A stretch of DNA of 64,000 nucleotides from JARDZU01 sp963730285. GTDB lineage: Bacteria > Actinomycetota > Acidimicrobiia > Spongiisociales > ZC4RG35. Made by a program: the position numbers and the translations under genes. The notes under the pieces are model-generated. The model had not been told where the DNA came from. It searched no databases and saw only the letters and a list, made by a program, of their open reading frames with translations. Positions 25,621 to 34,108 of the stretch are shown here, piece by piece. Positions within the stretch are counted from its first letter, which is position 1; the number at the start of each line of letters is the position of its first letter. The stretch spans positions 104,916-168,915 of the forward strand of contig CAVSQY010000013.1 in assembly GCA_963730285.1 (NCBI GenBank), given 5' to 3'.

Positions 25621-26367
25621 ATGCATAAGCACGACCTCGATCTCATCGCCGCCTTCGCCGACGGGTCCCTCGACAATGACGTCCAGGCTCGAGCCCTGAT
25701 CGAGTCCTGCGCCGAATGCCGGGCCGAGTACGAGAGCCAAATCCGGATGATCGCCATGCTCCGCCAGGTGTCACCTGTGGAAATGACCGACTTGGAGAAG
25801 GCTGGCCTCCACCGAGACCTGTGGACCGAGCTGAGAAGCAACCCGGTGGACCAGACGACCTCTTCGCCATGGTGGTACAGGTGGTCCTATGCGGTGGCCG
25901 GTCTTGTGATCGTGGCCGGAATCGCCGCCGGTGTGGCGAACCTTGGTAGCGGTGCCGGCACCGCCGCGGACTTCACGGAGACCGGCTCGGAGCTGGGAGC
26001 CGAAGGCGGCCAATCCCAGTCGTTGATGGGCGACGACAGCGCCGGTGGCTCCGATGCCGCCGTCGACACCACTCAGGCGCCTACGACCATCACTTCCGCG
26101 GGATCCGCTGAGGGGCCATTGGCATTCGACCAGCTGGCCGCCGAGGCCCGACTCAAAGTGAGCCGACGTCAGCTGACGGACATCCCCGAGATGACCGATG
26201 AGATCCAAGCCTGTATGAAATCCCTTGGCATTGCGGGACAGACCCTGGTGGAGCGCGTGGACCGCGACAAGGAGTACCTCGTAACGGTCGATGACAGCGA
26301 TGACCAAAGCCCCGGCATCTCCATCGTCACCATCGAGCCATGCAAGATCGTCTACACCGATAGCTGA
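25621..26367 (+). CDS. Membrane anti-sigma factor for SigM
   Basis: The 248-residue product starts with an anti-sigma-like N-terminus (1-40, HDLDLIAAFADGSL, then SCAECRAEY), one transmembrane helix (about 87-108) and an acidic, Ala/Gly/Thr-rich outer region ending in a small folded part with two cysteines (Cys199 and Cys245). The CxxC is kept, but the His of the usual HxxxCxxC zinc motif is missing. It takes the place of mycobacterial RsmA (Rv3912), 18 bases after sigM, and probably holds SigM at the membrane. Confidence 0.85.
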   Translation: MHKHDLDLIAAFADGSLDNDVQARALIESCAECRAEYESQIRMIAMLRQVSPVEMTDLEKAGLHRDLWTELRSNPVDQTTSSPWWYRWSYAVAGLVIVAGIAAGVANLGSGAGTAADFTETGSELGAEGGQSQSLMGDDSAGGSDAAVDTTQAPTTITSAGSAEGPLAFDQLAAEARLKVSRRQLTDIPEMTDEIQACMKSLGIAGQTLVERVDRDKEYLVTVDDSDDQSPGISIVTIEPCKIVYTDS

Positions 26368-26399
26368 TTCCGGTTGGCACAACTAGCCTTCGGCTGCCT

Positions 26400-26666
26400 A
26401 TGGAGGAATACGCAGCCCGTTTCGCCGAGATGCTCGAGCAGTTGGCGGCAAAGATCCGCTCGTACACCGTCGATCGGATCGCACGCGGCGTGCGTTTGGC
26501 CGGACTGGGAATCGTGGCCGGGAGCCTGGGGTTGACTGCATTGCTGTTCTTGCTGCTTTCGATCTTCGGTGCTCTAGAGATCCCACTCACCACCGCCGGG
26601 GCGTTTGCGGTAGTCGGTGGCTTGCTGGCGGGTGCCGGCGCCTACCTCTGGTTCAAGAAAGTCTGA
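26400..26666 (+). CDS. Small two-helix membrane protein (phage-holin-like/DUF1469-like)
   Basis: An 88-residue protein with an amphipathic N-terminus (MEEYAARFAEMLEQLAAKIR) and two hydrophobic helices (about 33-55 and 62-84), ending in the basic tip WFKKV. The pattern fits the putative actinobacterial holin-like superfamily often found near envelope genes. It lies between the anti-sigma gene and trxB, 7 bases before the trxB ATG, and so is probably in the same transcript. The function is unknown. Confidence 0.7.
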   Translation: MEEYAARFAEMLEQLAAKIRSYTVDRIARGVRLAGLGIVAGSLGLTALLFLLLSIFGALEIPLTTAGAFAVVGGLLAGAGAYLWFKKV

Positions 26667-26673
26667 GGCCAAG

Positions 26674-27600
26674 ATGAGTCACGAGAAGCTGGTGGTGATC
26701 GGTTCGGGACCGGCGGGCCTGACCGCAGCCCTATACGCGGCGCGGGCCAACCTCGACCCGCTGGTCTTCGAAGGCGTGGCTGCCGGTGGTCAGCTGATGA
26801 TCACCACGGACGTGGAGAACTACCCGGGGTTCCCCGATGGGATCATGGGCCCCGAGCTCATGGATCAGTTCCGCAAGCAGGCCGAGCGATTCGGCGCCCG
26901 CCTGCGTCAATTGGATGTGACCAAGGTCGACTTCGGCACCACGCCACTGCAGCTGAATGTCGGTGCCGACGAGTACACGGCCGACTCCGTCATCGTGGCG
27001 ACCGGTGCGACTGCCAGGTGGTTGGGTGTGCCTGGCGAAAAGGAGCTGACGGGAAGGGGTGTTTCCGCCTGTGCCACCTGCGATGGCTTTTTCTTCAAGG
27101 ATCAGGAGTTGGTCGTGGTTGGTGGTGGCGACACTGCCATGGAAGAGTCGCTGTTCCTCACCAAATTCGCCTCCAAGGTGACCATCGTCCACCGCCGCGA
27201 CGAGTTTCGGGCCTCCCGGATCATGGCTGAGCGCGCCCTGAGCCACGAGAAGATCGAGGTGATCTGGAATGCCGTGGTCACCGAGATCAAGGGTGATGTC
27301 TCGGTGAAGAGCGTCACCCTGGAAGACACCGAGACCGGTGAGACTCGTGAGCTGGCCACCGATGGGGTGTTCGTCGCCATCGGTCACAAGCCCAACACGG
27401 AGATCTTCGATGGCCAACTCGACCTGGACGACAACGGATACGTCCGGCGCTCACCCGACGGCAGCACGCGCACCGGCGTCGAAGGTGTGTTTGCCGCAGG
27501 GGACGTGGCCGATCATGTCTACCGTCAGGCCGTCACCGCAGCCGGTACCGGCTGCATGGCCGCGATCGATGCCGAACGCTGGCTGGCGGGTCAGGAATGA
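26674..27600 (+). CDS. trxB: Thioredoxin-disulfide reductase
   Basis: TrxB passes electrons from NADPH through FAD to thioredoxin. The 308-residue protein shows the FAD site VVIGSGPAGLTAALYAARA, the redox centre SACATCDGFFF, the NADPH site VVVGGGDTAMEESLFL with HRRDEFRAS, and the C-terminal FAD motif GVFAAGDVADHVYRQAVTAA. The ATG at 26674 gives MSHEKLVVIGSG. trxA follows 50 bases downstream, the same order as in mycobacteria. Confidence 0.97.
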   Translation: MSHEKLVVIGSGPAGLTAALYAARANLDPLVFEGVAAGGQLMITTDVENYPGFPDGIMGPELMDQFRKQAERFGARLRQLDVTKVDFGTTPLQLNVGADEYTADSVIVATGATARWLGVPGEKELTGRGVSACATCDGFFFKDQELVVVGGGDTAMEESLFLTKFASKVTIVHRRDEFRASRIMAERALSHEKIEVIWNAVVTEIKGDVSVKSVTLEDTETGETRELATDGVFVAIGHKPNTEIFDGQLDLDDNGYVRRSPDGSTRTGVEGVFAAGDVADHVYRQAVTAAGTGCMAAIDAERWLAGQE

Positions 27601-27650
27601 GACCCGACACGTCGGGGTTCTCTATGGAGACAAGAGACAACTGAGGAAAA

Positions 27651-27971
27651 ATGGCTGAAAACATCGTCACTCTGAACGACGGAACCTTCAATGACGCAAT
27701 CAGTGGCGACAAGCCGATATTGGTCGATTTCTGGGCCGAGTGGTGTGGTCCGTGTCGTGTGATCGCCCCGGTCCTCGAGGAGATCGCCAACGAGCACGAC
27801 AACCTCACGATCGGGAAGCTGAACGTCGATCAGAACCCCAATCCCCCCGCTCAATACGACGTGATGTCAATACCCACCCTGATCTTGTTCAAGGACGGCG
27901 TCGAGAAGAAGCGCATCGTCGGGGCCGCTCCCAAACACCGTCTCCTCCAGGAGCTCTCCGAGTTCATCTGA
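27651..27971 (+). CDS. trxA: Thioredoxin
   Basis: A 106-residue thioredoxin, the main cytoplasmic disulfide reductant. The active site is FWAEWCGPCRVIAP, with the cis-proline loop MSIPTLILFKDG and the expected C-terminal helix. AGAGACAACTGAGG precedes the ATG. A CTGAG/CTCAG inverted repeat at 27968-27982 spans the stop and may end transcription between trxA and the convergent SnoaL-like gene. Confidence 0.97.
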   Translation: MAENIVTLNDGTFNDAISGDKPILVDFWAEWCGPCRVIAPVLEEIANEHDNLTIGKLNVDQNPNPPAQYDVMSIPTLILFKDGVEKKRIVGAAPKHRLLQELSEFI

Positions 27972-27995
27972 GGCAGCCTCAGGGAGCCGCACCAG

Positions 27996-28382
27996 TTAGG
28001 AAATGACGACGGCCTGGCCGTCTGAGTTGTCGACGATGTACTTCCAGCTTCCATCGCCCTGACGTCGCAGGACCTCGGCGCTCACTCCTTCCATGGATGA
28101 GCCGCCAGCTCCCATGACCGTCCACGCCCAATGGACCAGAGCGATATCGCCGGCCTCGAACGTGACGGCCTTGTCCAAGGTCAATTCGAGCCCGGAGTCC
28201 AAGAATTCCTGATGCGCCTCCCGGATCCTCTCCAGACCCGGGTAAACCCCTTCGACGTCGGCAAAGACCGCTTCCGGCTCGTACAGGGCCATGACCCCGT
28301 CGAGATCTCGGGCGCGAAGACAGGCCTCCAGCACCCTGCTCACTTTCTCCGGCGCGGTCTCCTCGTGATGAGTTGAGCCCAT
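27996..28382 (-). CDS. SnoaL/NTF2-like domain protein
   Basis: A 128-residue protein of the NTF2-like cone fold: helix ACLRARDLDGVMALYEPEAVF, strand pattern AVTFEAGDIALVHWAWTV, and a final sheet SWKYIVDNSDGQAVV. This matches the SgcJ/SnoaL group, used as small enzymes or binding domains; no catalytic residues stand out. ATG at 28382 is preferred over a longer N-terminus. It is inserted on the opposite strand between trxA and cwlM, which are usually adjacent. Confidence 0.82.
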   Translation of the reverse strand: MGSTHHEETAPEKVSRVLEACLRARDLDGVMALYEPEAVFADVEGVYPGLERIREAHQEFLDSGLELTLDKAVTFEAGDIALVHWAWTVMGAGGSSMEGVSAEVLRRQGDGSWKYIVDNSDGQAVVIS

Positions 28383-28465
28383 GCCGGGAGGGTAAACCGA
28401 GCCGGTGATAGGGCAGCAGTCCGATCGACGTCCGCCAGCCATCCAACTTGTGCCAGCATTGGCGC

Positions 28466-29434
28466 ATGCGGCTCTATCGCCTGGGAGATGAGGGGGCTGC
28501 GGTCCGCGACATCCAGGACCGCCTGGACGCCCTTGGCTTTCCCTTCGATCCGGATCCGCGGTCGACTTTTGGCGAGGGCACCGTCACCGCGGTCCGATCC
28601 TTCCAAAAGGCGCGCCGTCTCGGGGTCGATGGCATCGTTGGCCCCGACACCTGGCGAACCCTTTACGAGGCGGGCTATCGCCTCGGAGACCGTCTCCTCT
28701 TCCTGCGGCGACCCATGCTGCGTGGCGAGGACGTCTCTGAGCTCCAGTCACGGCTCTCTTCCCTCGGATTCGACCCGGGGAAGGTGGACGGGATCTTCGG
28801 GCCTGACTCGGAGCGAGCGATCCTCGAGTTCCAGGGAAACCGAAACCTGGCAGAAGATGGAAAAGCGGGGCCTGAGGTGGTGACCGAACTGCGTTTGGTG
28901 ACTCGAGGAGAGCTCAGAGCAGGACGAGATGCAGTGAGAGAGCGGGAATGGTTGAGGAGACTCCCCCCCACCATGGCGGGTGCCCGGATCTACCTCGACG
29001 CGGGTTGTCGTGACACCCATGAGGCGTCGGTGGCGTGGGAGGCGGCGTCGGCCACCGCCCTCGTCGTCCAGGAGCAAGGTGGACTACCGGTGATGTCCCG
29101 ATCCCAAGACGGGTCGGTGCCGGAGCGGCTACGGGCCAGACGGGCCAACACCTTGGGCTCCGACTTGATCGTGGCATTCCAACTCAACCTCGACGGCCAC
29201 GATCTCGTCTACTACTTCGCCTCTGAGCACAGCTCGTCGACTGCCGGGAAGCTGCTGGCCGAATCGATTGCCTCGGCCACTGGATCAGCCGTCGAGGGCA
29301 GGGCCAGCGCTTTGCTGAAGGAGACGCGAGCCCCGGCAGTGATCGTGTCTTGCGCCGAACTCGATCAGGAGACCGGGCGCCGGGTGGCCTCGGGAGTCAG
29401 GGACTTCTTCGCCAACGCTGCGACTAATCGGTGA
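28466..29434 (+). CDS. cwlM: CwlM-like peptidoglycan regulator (degenerate amidase_3)
   Basis: The 322-residue protein has two peptidoglycan-binding type 1 repeats (about 8-66 and 86-142; LGVDGIVGPDTWRTLYE and KVDGIFGPDSERAILEFQ) and a C-terminal amidase_3-like domain (173-322). The zinc residues are lost: DPGHGG becomes DAGCRD with Cys181 in place of the first His, and the SIHAN-type His is Gln239 (IVAFQLNLDG). In mycobacteria CwlM is a cytoplasmic activator of MurA rather than a wall hydrolase, and no signal peptide is visible here either. It sits in its usual place before parB, overlapping its end by 11 bases. Confidence 0.9.
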   Translation: MRLYRLGDEGAAVRDIQDRLDALGFPFDPDPRSTFGEGTVTAVRSFQKARRLGVDGIVGPDTWRTLYEAGYRLGDRLLFLRRPMLRGEDVSELQSRLSSLGFDPGKVDGIFGPDSERAILEFQGNRNLAEDGKAGPEVVTELRLVTRGELRAGRDAVREREWLRRLPPTMAGARIYLDAGCRDTHEASVAWEAASATALVVQEQGGLPVMSRSQDGSVPERLRARRANTLGSDLIVAFQLNLDGHDLVYYFASEHSSSTAGKLLAESIASATGSAVEGRASALLKETRAPAVIVSCAELDQETGRRVASGVRDFFANAATNR

Positions 29435-30281
29435 GTGTCCGATAGAGCCGCTCCAACTCGCCCAGTGAGGCGAACCGGATCTCGACCTTGCCCTTTTCGT
29501 TGCGGTAGTTGATCTTCACCCTTGCGTCCAGGCGATCAGTGAGGCGCTTCTCCAACTCGATGATCTCGACCGGTCGCAACTGACGCACGGTCGTGCTGGT
29601 CCGATGGGTCGTGGCCCCCTTGCGGAGCCGAACTGCATCTTCCATCTGACGCACGCTCCACCTTTCACTTACTGCCTTCTCGGCCAGGTGCTTGGCATAG
29701 GCCTCGTCATCGAGCCCGACCAGCGTGCGGGCGTGCCCGGCCGACAGCTGGCCCGAGTCCACCATTTCCTGGACCTCCCTGGGCAGTTGGAGCAAACGAA
29801 GCGTATTGGACACGGCCGGACGGGACTTGCCGACACGGGTCGCCACCGCCTCCTGCGTCATTCCATAATTTTCCAGTAATTGGGAGTAGGCATGTGCCTC
29901 CTCGATCGGTGTCAGGTCCTGACGCTGCAGATTCTCTACCAGGGCCTCGACCAAGGTGGAATCACCGGAGCTCTCTCTGATCACCGCGGGGATGTCATGA
30001 AGACCCGCCCGCTTGGCCGCCCGCCATCGTCTTTCACCGGCGATCAGCACATAGCCGTCGTCACCCATCGTGACCACGATCGGCTGGAGCACTCCCACCT
30101 CTTTGAGTGAGGCGGCCAATTCCTCGAGCGTTTCGTCCTCGAATCGGGCCCTCGGCTGATCGGGGTTGGCTTCTATCTGGTCGACCGGGATCAGCCGATA
30201 CCCGATGGTTTCCTCTGCAACGGGCTCGACCGGGATCAGCGAATCCAATCCACGTCCCAGACCGGATCTTCTCGAAGTCAT
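29424..30281 (-). CDS. parB: Chromosome-partitioning protein ParB
   Basis: ParB binds parS, spreads as a CTP-dependent clamp and loads SMC. The 285-residue protein has an N-terminal ParA-stimulating tail (MTSRRSGLGRGLDSLIP), the CTPase block VLIAGERRWRAAKRAGL, the helix-turn-helix MTQEAVATRVGKSRPAVSN and a C-terminal dimerisation region. It overlaps the parA stop by 4 bases (ATGA). The convergent 3' end overlaps cwlM. Confidence 0.97.
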   Translation of the reverse strand: MTSRRSGLGRGLDSLIPVEPVAEETIGYRLIPVDQIEANPDQPRARFEDETLEELAASLKEVGVLQPIVVTMGDDGYVLIAGERRWRAAKRAGLHDIPAVIRESSGDSTLVEALVENLQRQDLTPIEEAHAYSQLLENYGMTQEAVATRVGKSRPAVSNTLRLLQLPREVQEMVDSGQLSAGHARTLVGLDDEAYAKHLAEKAVSERWSVRQMEDAVRLRKGATTHRTSTTVRQLRPVEIIELEKRLTDRLDARVKINYRNEKGKVEIRFASLGELERLYRTLTD

Positions 30282-31075
30282 CCCTTCCCCTCCTTCTCCA
30301 GACCATGACGCTCGGCAAACTCCTTGCCCAAATGTCGATAGGCGATGGCCCCACGGCTCATCGGGTCGAACGCCTCGATGGGCTCCCCGTATGAGGGCGC
30401 CTCGGAGAGACGCACCGACCTGGGGATGACAGTTCGATAGGTGATTTCCCCAAAATGCTCCCTGACCTGTTGGGCCACATCCTTGGACAACTTGGTCCGA
30501 CCGTCATACATGGTGAGCACAACACCGGCCACCTTCAAGTCGGGGTTGAGATTCGAGGTCACCAATTGGACGTTCCTCAGTAGCTGACTGAGACCTTCCA
30601 GGGCGTAGTACTCACATTGGATGGGGATCATCACCTCGTCGGCAGCAGTGAGCGCATTGACCGTGAGTAACCCAAGGGAGGGTGGGCAATCGATCAGCAC
30701 CACCGGGAAGGTCTGGGTGCTCTCGGCGATGGCCGACTTGAGTCGTGTTTCACGTGAAAACAATGAAACGAGCTCGATCTCAGCACCGGCCAGGTCGATT
30801 GTGGCCGGAATCACAAAGAGATCCCGCACCGATGTGGGCTCGATCGCGTCGTCCAGATCGGCTTCTTTGAGAAGGACGTCGTATACGGAGGTATCGATCG
30901 ACGCCCGATCGATACCAAGACCACTGGTGGCATTTCCTTGGGGGTCGAGATCGATCAGGAGGGTTCGATGACCATGGAGCGCCAGGGTGGACGCCATGTT
31001 GATGGCCGTGGTGGACTTGCCCACCCCGCCCTTCTGATTGGCCAGGGCGACGACAAGAGGGATGTTGGTACTCAC
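30278..31075 (-). CDS. parA: Chromosome-partitioning ATPase ParA (Soj)
   Basis: A 265-residue deviant Walker ATPase that drives origin segregation. The signature VALANQKGGVGKSTTAINMA is at the N-terminus, followed by LLIDLDPQGNATSG, VVLIDCPPSLGLLTVNAL and VLTMYDGRTKLSKDV. ATG at 31075 overlaps the rsmG stop. A near-perfect parS lies inside the gene at 30746-30761. Confidence 0.97.
   Translation of the reverse strand: MSTNIPLVVALANQKGGVGKSTTAINMASTLALHGHRTLLIDLDPQGNATSGLGIDRASIDTSVYDVLLKEADLDDAIEPTSVRDLFVIPATIDLAGAEIELVSLFSRETRLKSAIAESTQTFPVVLIDCPPSLGLLTVNALTAADEVMIPIQCEYYALEGLSQLLRNVQLVTSNLNPDLKVAGVVLTMYDGRTKLSKDVAQQVREHFGEITYRTVIPRSVRLSEAPSYGEPIEAFDPMSRGAIAYRHLGKEFAERHGLEKEGKG
30746..30761. 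promoter_or_regulatory. parS: parS site inside parA (imperfect)
   Basis: TGTTTCACGTGAAAAC matches the first 14 of the 16-bp consensus TGTTTCACGTGAAACA; the last two bases are swapped. It lies within the parA coding sequence, close to the origin. Confidence 0.85.
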
Positions 31076-31680
31076 TTGGGCCGCATGATAAGAAGCCAGA
31101 CCGTCTGGTCAAGGACCTCCGCCGGGACCTCGATGATCTCGAAGTCATCTGTCTCGGGTTTTGCCGTCCATGATCCACCGAGAACCACGACTCCATCTGG
31201 TTCGAGCAAGGGGAGGAGTGATGTCCTCACCTGACTGGGTGGCACCGTGGCCCTGGAGACGATGACCGGGACCTGTGTTGTCCAGCCGGCCCAATCACCT
31301 TGTATGACCTCGACGTTTTCCAGGTCGAGGACCCGGGATGCCCGTTGCAGGAGATCGGCCCTCTTGGCGCGACGCTCCAGCAAGACGAACTCCGAGCCGG
31401 GCATGCCGATGGCCAGTGGGATACCGGGGAGACCGGCGCCGGAACCCACATCGAGTATCGGGCCGTTACTGGTGTGGAGCCCAACTGCAAACAAGATGGA
31501 ATCCGCTAGATGTCGTCGGACGAGACGGGATTGCTCGTTAGGCCCGATCAAACCACCGGGGATGGCCTCGGTCTCCAGCCAACGACGATATCGATCGAGA
31601 GTCTCGATCTGACCCGTGTCCAACTCGATGCCGGCCCACTTCGCGGCATTGCGTAGGTGAACCTCATACTCCTGTTTCAC
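31072..31680 (-). CDS. rsmG: 16S rRNA (guanine-N7) methyltransferase RsmG (GidB)
   Basis: RsmG methylates G527 of 16S rRNA with SAM. The 202-residue protein carries RYRRWLETEAIPGGLIG, HLADSILF and the SAM motif ILDVGSGAGLPGIPLAI. The only canonical start is GTG at 31680, which lies inside a perfect parS site; no Shine-Dalgarno is possible immediately upstream except through the parS bases, so ParB binding could influence its expression. It overlaps parA by 4 bases. Confidence 0.93.
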   Translation of the reverse strand: MKQEYEVHLRNAAKWAGIELDTGQIETLDRYRRWLETEAIPGGLIGPNEQSRLVRRHLADSILFAVGLHTSNGPILDVGSGAGLPGIPLAIGMPGSEFVLLERRAKRADLLQRASRVLDLENVEVIQGDWAGWTTQVPVIVSRATVPPSQVRTSLLPLLEPDGVVVLGGSWTAKPETDDFEIIEVPAEVLDQTVWLLIMRPK

Positions 31681-31688
31681 GTGAAACA
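31673..31688. promoter_or_regulatory. parS: Perfect parS site
   Basis: TGTTTCACGTGAAACA is an exact match to the universal ParB site, 16 of 16 bases. The rsmG GTG start codon is within it (31680-31678 on the minus strand). Confidence 0.97.
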
Positions 31689-31739
31689 GGCTAGAACCCG
31701 GGTCACCCCGGTTGTCGGCCCGACCGTAGAGAGTCGGCG

Positions 31740-32630
31740 CTATTCCTCTTCAGACGAAGATTCCTCGTCGCCGGATGCTTCCTTGTCCGCCTTGAGGACC
31801 ACGTAACGTCGGGGCGACTCTCCCTCACTGTAAGAACCGACACCCTCACGGGCACCAGCGGCATCGTGAATCACCTTGCGATCGGCCGGGCTCATCGGCT
31901 CCAGCATGATCTCGCCACCCTCTTCCATGAGCTGATCGATCAACTGATCCGCGTAGATCGTCAATGCCTGCCTGCGTCTTTCGGCATATCCCGCGATATC
32001 GAGCCGTAGACGGGAGGTGTCCTGTGTGTAACGCTGCATCACGGTCCGGGTCAGCTCGTGAACGGCTGATCGCACGGTGCCGCGGATACCCACCAGGGCC
32101 TCGGTCTGCTCGCCGCGAACATCGGCCACGATCACCTCGTCGTCGATGTCGGTGGTGACTTCACCCTCCAAGCCAAATGCACTGAGAAGACCCTCGAGGA
32201 AATCGGCGGCGATCTGTGCCTGCTCCTCGATCGGCAGCTCAGGACGATCGTCGACCTTCGGCTCTCGTTTTTCTTGCTGACGACTCATGTCACGACCTTT
32301 GTCCTTGGGTTGTCGGTGTCTTCCTTTGCTGTCACCGGAATTCGATCCCCCACTATTCTTACCCGAAGACTGCCCTCTTTGCTTTGAGCCATCGTTCGAG
32401 CCCTGATCCTTTGAGCTCTTCCTTCGGTCATTCCGACGTCTTCGCGAAGGTTTCCGGCGACTGACCTTCACTACCGCGTCGGTGCCACCCAACCCGAGGA
32501 ATCCCTTTTCGGGCTCTTGCAGAACCTCAACCGCTATCTGGTCACGGTCCTCGACGCCAAGTTCCTGCATGGCGGCTTCGACAGCCAAATCCACCGACTT
32601 GGCTCTCACCTCGATCTCGACGTAACTCAC
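31740..32630 (-). CDS. jag: Jag/KhpB family RNA-binding protein
   Basis: The 296-residue protein has a Jag_N domain (1 to about 55, VEIEVRAKSVDLAVEAAMQEL, EKGFLGLGG), a long low-complexity basic linker (about 58-130, rich in Arg, Lys, Ser, Gly), a KH domain (about 135-215) whose GxxG loop reads IRGT, and an R3H domain with RxxxH in SPADRKVIHDAAG. The tail is acidic. It follows yidC by one base, the usual order. The GTG at 32630 gives MSYVEIEVRAK, where homologues begin. Confidence 0.92.
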   Translation of the reverse strand: MSYVEIEVRAKSVDLAVEAAMQELGVEDRDQIAVEVLQEPEKGFLGLGGTDAVVKVSRRKPSRRRRNDRRKSSKDQGSNDGSKQRGQSSGKNSGGSNSGDSKGRHRQPKDKGRDMSRQQEKREPKVDDRPELPIEEQAQIAADFLEGLLSAFGLEGEVTTDIDDEVIVADVRGEQTEALVGIRGTVRSAVHELTRTVMQRYTQDTSRLRLDIAGYAERRRQALTIYADQLIDQLMEEGGEIMLEPMSPADRKVIHDAAGAREGVGSYSEGESPRRYVVLKADKEASGDEESSSEEE

Positions 32631-32631
32631 G

Positions 32632-33555
32632 TCATCTCCTCCTGCGCCTCCGGCGCTTGTTCGAGGCGCCCGGCTGGGGCTTGTTGACCTGGTTTTCGTC
32701 GGTGTCGTCCGTCTGATTCGCTTTGCCATTCGACTTGCCATTCGACTTGTCGCCCGGTTTGTCGTTGGACGGCGCCGACGGGGTTGGGCGCCCATCGATC
32801 CTGAAAATGAGGGCCTGCTGGCCGAGACGGAACAGGTTGGAAGTGCTCCAGTAGAGGATGAGACCGGCGGGGAAGTTCCAACTGATGAACCCAATGAACA
32901 AGGGCATGATCTTGGTTATCGCCTGCTGTGCCCCACCACCGGGTTGACCACTTGGCTTCTCCTGGCCATAGGTCGAGTGCCATTGCTGGACGTACTGGGT
33001 GGCCACCATCAGCACGATGGTGATCAGATAGGGGAGTGCCTTGAGGAGCCCAACCGACAACGCTTGACTTGGGCTCATGCTCAGGTCCATGCCAAAGAAC
33101 AACTTCTGGGTCCCGTCGAGCAGCGCCATGCCCAGAGTGGAGAGAGGCTCGATGGCGTGTTTGGCGCCCTCCACCAATTTCCCGGCGTCGTCGAGGACCA
33201 AGGGGGTCCGGAGCAGACGGAACAGGGCGAACCAGATCGGCATCTGGACCAGGAGGGGGAGGAGACATCCTCCCGGTGTTGCACCGGCCCCCTTCTGCAC
33301 CTCCATGAGACGCTTCTGCATCTCCTGGGGGTTGTCCTTGTATTCCTTCTGGATCCGCTTGATCTCGGGTTGGATGGCGGTGAAGGCCCTGGTCGCCCTG
33401 GTCTGTTTGAGAGTGAGCGGGAAGACGACGATGTTGATGAAGATGGTGAGCAAGATGATGGAGAACCCGAGTGCCCACCCTTCTCCCATGAAGTCCAAGA
33501 AGTCGTAGAAGAAGGCAAGGACGATCCCGAGGGCGTGTTCCACGTAATACAACAT
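32632..33555 (-). CDS. yidC: Membrane protein insertase YidC
   Basis: YidC inserts proteins into the membrane with or without SecYEG. The 307-residue actinobacterial-type protein has about five hydrophobic helices, the coiled loop RATRAFTAIQPEIKRIQKEY, GGCLLPLLVQMPIWFALFRL and FISWNFPAGLILYWSTSNLF, and ends in a poly-Arg tail. ATG at 33555, with GGAGG eight bases upstream, is preferred over TTG at 33570; it overlaps the yidD stop (ATGA). Confidence 0.95.
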   Translation of the reverse strand: MLYYVEHALGIVLAFFYDFLDFMGEGWALGFSIILLTIFINIVVFPLTLKQTRATRAFTAIQPEIKRIQKEYKDNPQEMQKRLMEVQKGAGATPGGCLLPLLVQMPIWFALFRLLRTPLVLDDAGKLVEGAKHAIEPLSTLGMALLDGTQKLFFGMDLSMSPSQALSVGLLKALPYLITIVLMVATQYVQQWHSTYGQEKPSGQPGGGAQQAITKIMPLFIGFISWNFPAGLILYWSTSNLFRLGQQALIFRIDGRPTPSAPSNDKPGDKSNGKSNGKANQTDDTDENQVNKPQPGASNKRRRRRRR

Positions 33556-33800
33556 CAGCCGGCCCTCCAATTCTCGGGCACCGGGTCATAGCCACCCGGT
33601 CGGAGGGGGTGACATCGACCGATACGTTTGATCCCGAGCCATCCGCCCCTGATGACCCCAAACCGAGAGATCGCCTTCGCGGCATAACTCGAGCATGTGG
33701 GCTGGTACCGGCAGTTGGCACCCAGGTTGGGACTTACCAATTTCTGGTAAATCCTGATGGCCTTGACCAGGAGGTTGCGGGGCCGAAGGATCTCAGGCAT
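33555..33800 (-). CDS. yidD: Membrane protein insertion efficiency factor YidD
   Basis: An 81-residue protein of the YidD family: IRIYQKLVSPNLGANCRYQP, TCSSYAAKAISRFGVIRGGW and RIGRCHPLRPGGYDPVP contain the conserved cysteine pattern. It lies between rnpA and yidC as usual and overlaps both. Confidence 0.95.
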   Translation of the reverse strand: MPEILRPRNLLVKAIRIYQKLVSPNLGANCRYQPTCSSYAAKAISRFGVIRGGWLGIKRIGRCHPLRPGGYDPVPENWRAG

Positions 33801-34098
33801 CTTGGCTCTCCAGGGCGCGACTCAGCCAACCCATCAGCTGTGGGTGAGGGGCGTCTGCCAACTGCCTGCTCCCGATGATCACGTAGTCAAATCCTGGTTT
33901 CAGCTCCATGTCACGCATTGCGTGCCGCAAGCGCCGCTTGATCCGGTTGCGGGTAACCGCCTTACCGGTGCTCTTGGAGATTATGAGCCCGACGCGGGGC
34001 GATCCCGGCTGTCCTGAGCACGTAACCGCCACAACTCCGCCCGAGCGACGACGCTTGCCCTCTTTGAGGACACGACGGAAGTCTAGGGGTGAGCGCAG
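33793..34098 (-). CDS. rnpA: Ribonuclease P protein component, no canonical start codon
   Basis: RnpA is the protein subunit of RNase P, which matures tRNA 5' ends. The frame reads LRSPLDFRRVLKEGKRRRS, PRVGLIISKSTGKAVTRNR and IKRRLRHAMRD, an almost complete RnpA. From the in-frame stop at 34240 down to GTG at 34032 there is no ATG, GTG or TTG; starting at 34032 would delete the conserved first helix and strand. CTG at 34098, eleven bases past the rpmH stop, is the best NTG candidate and is used for the coordinates. The true start is unproven. The 3' end overlaps yidD by 8 bases. Confidence 0.85.
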   Translation of the reverse strand: MRSPLDFRRVLKEGKRRRSGGVVAVTCSGQPGSPRVGLIISKSTGKAVTRNRIKRRLRHAMRDMELKPGFDYVIIGSRQLADAPHPQLMGWLSRALESQDA

Positions 34099-34108
34099 AG
34101 ACTCGAAC

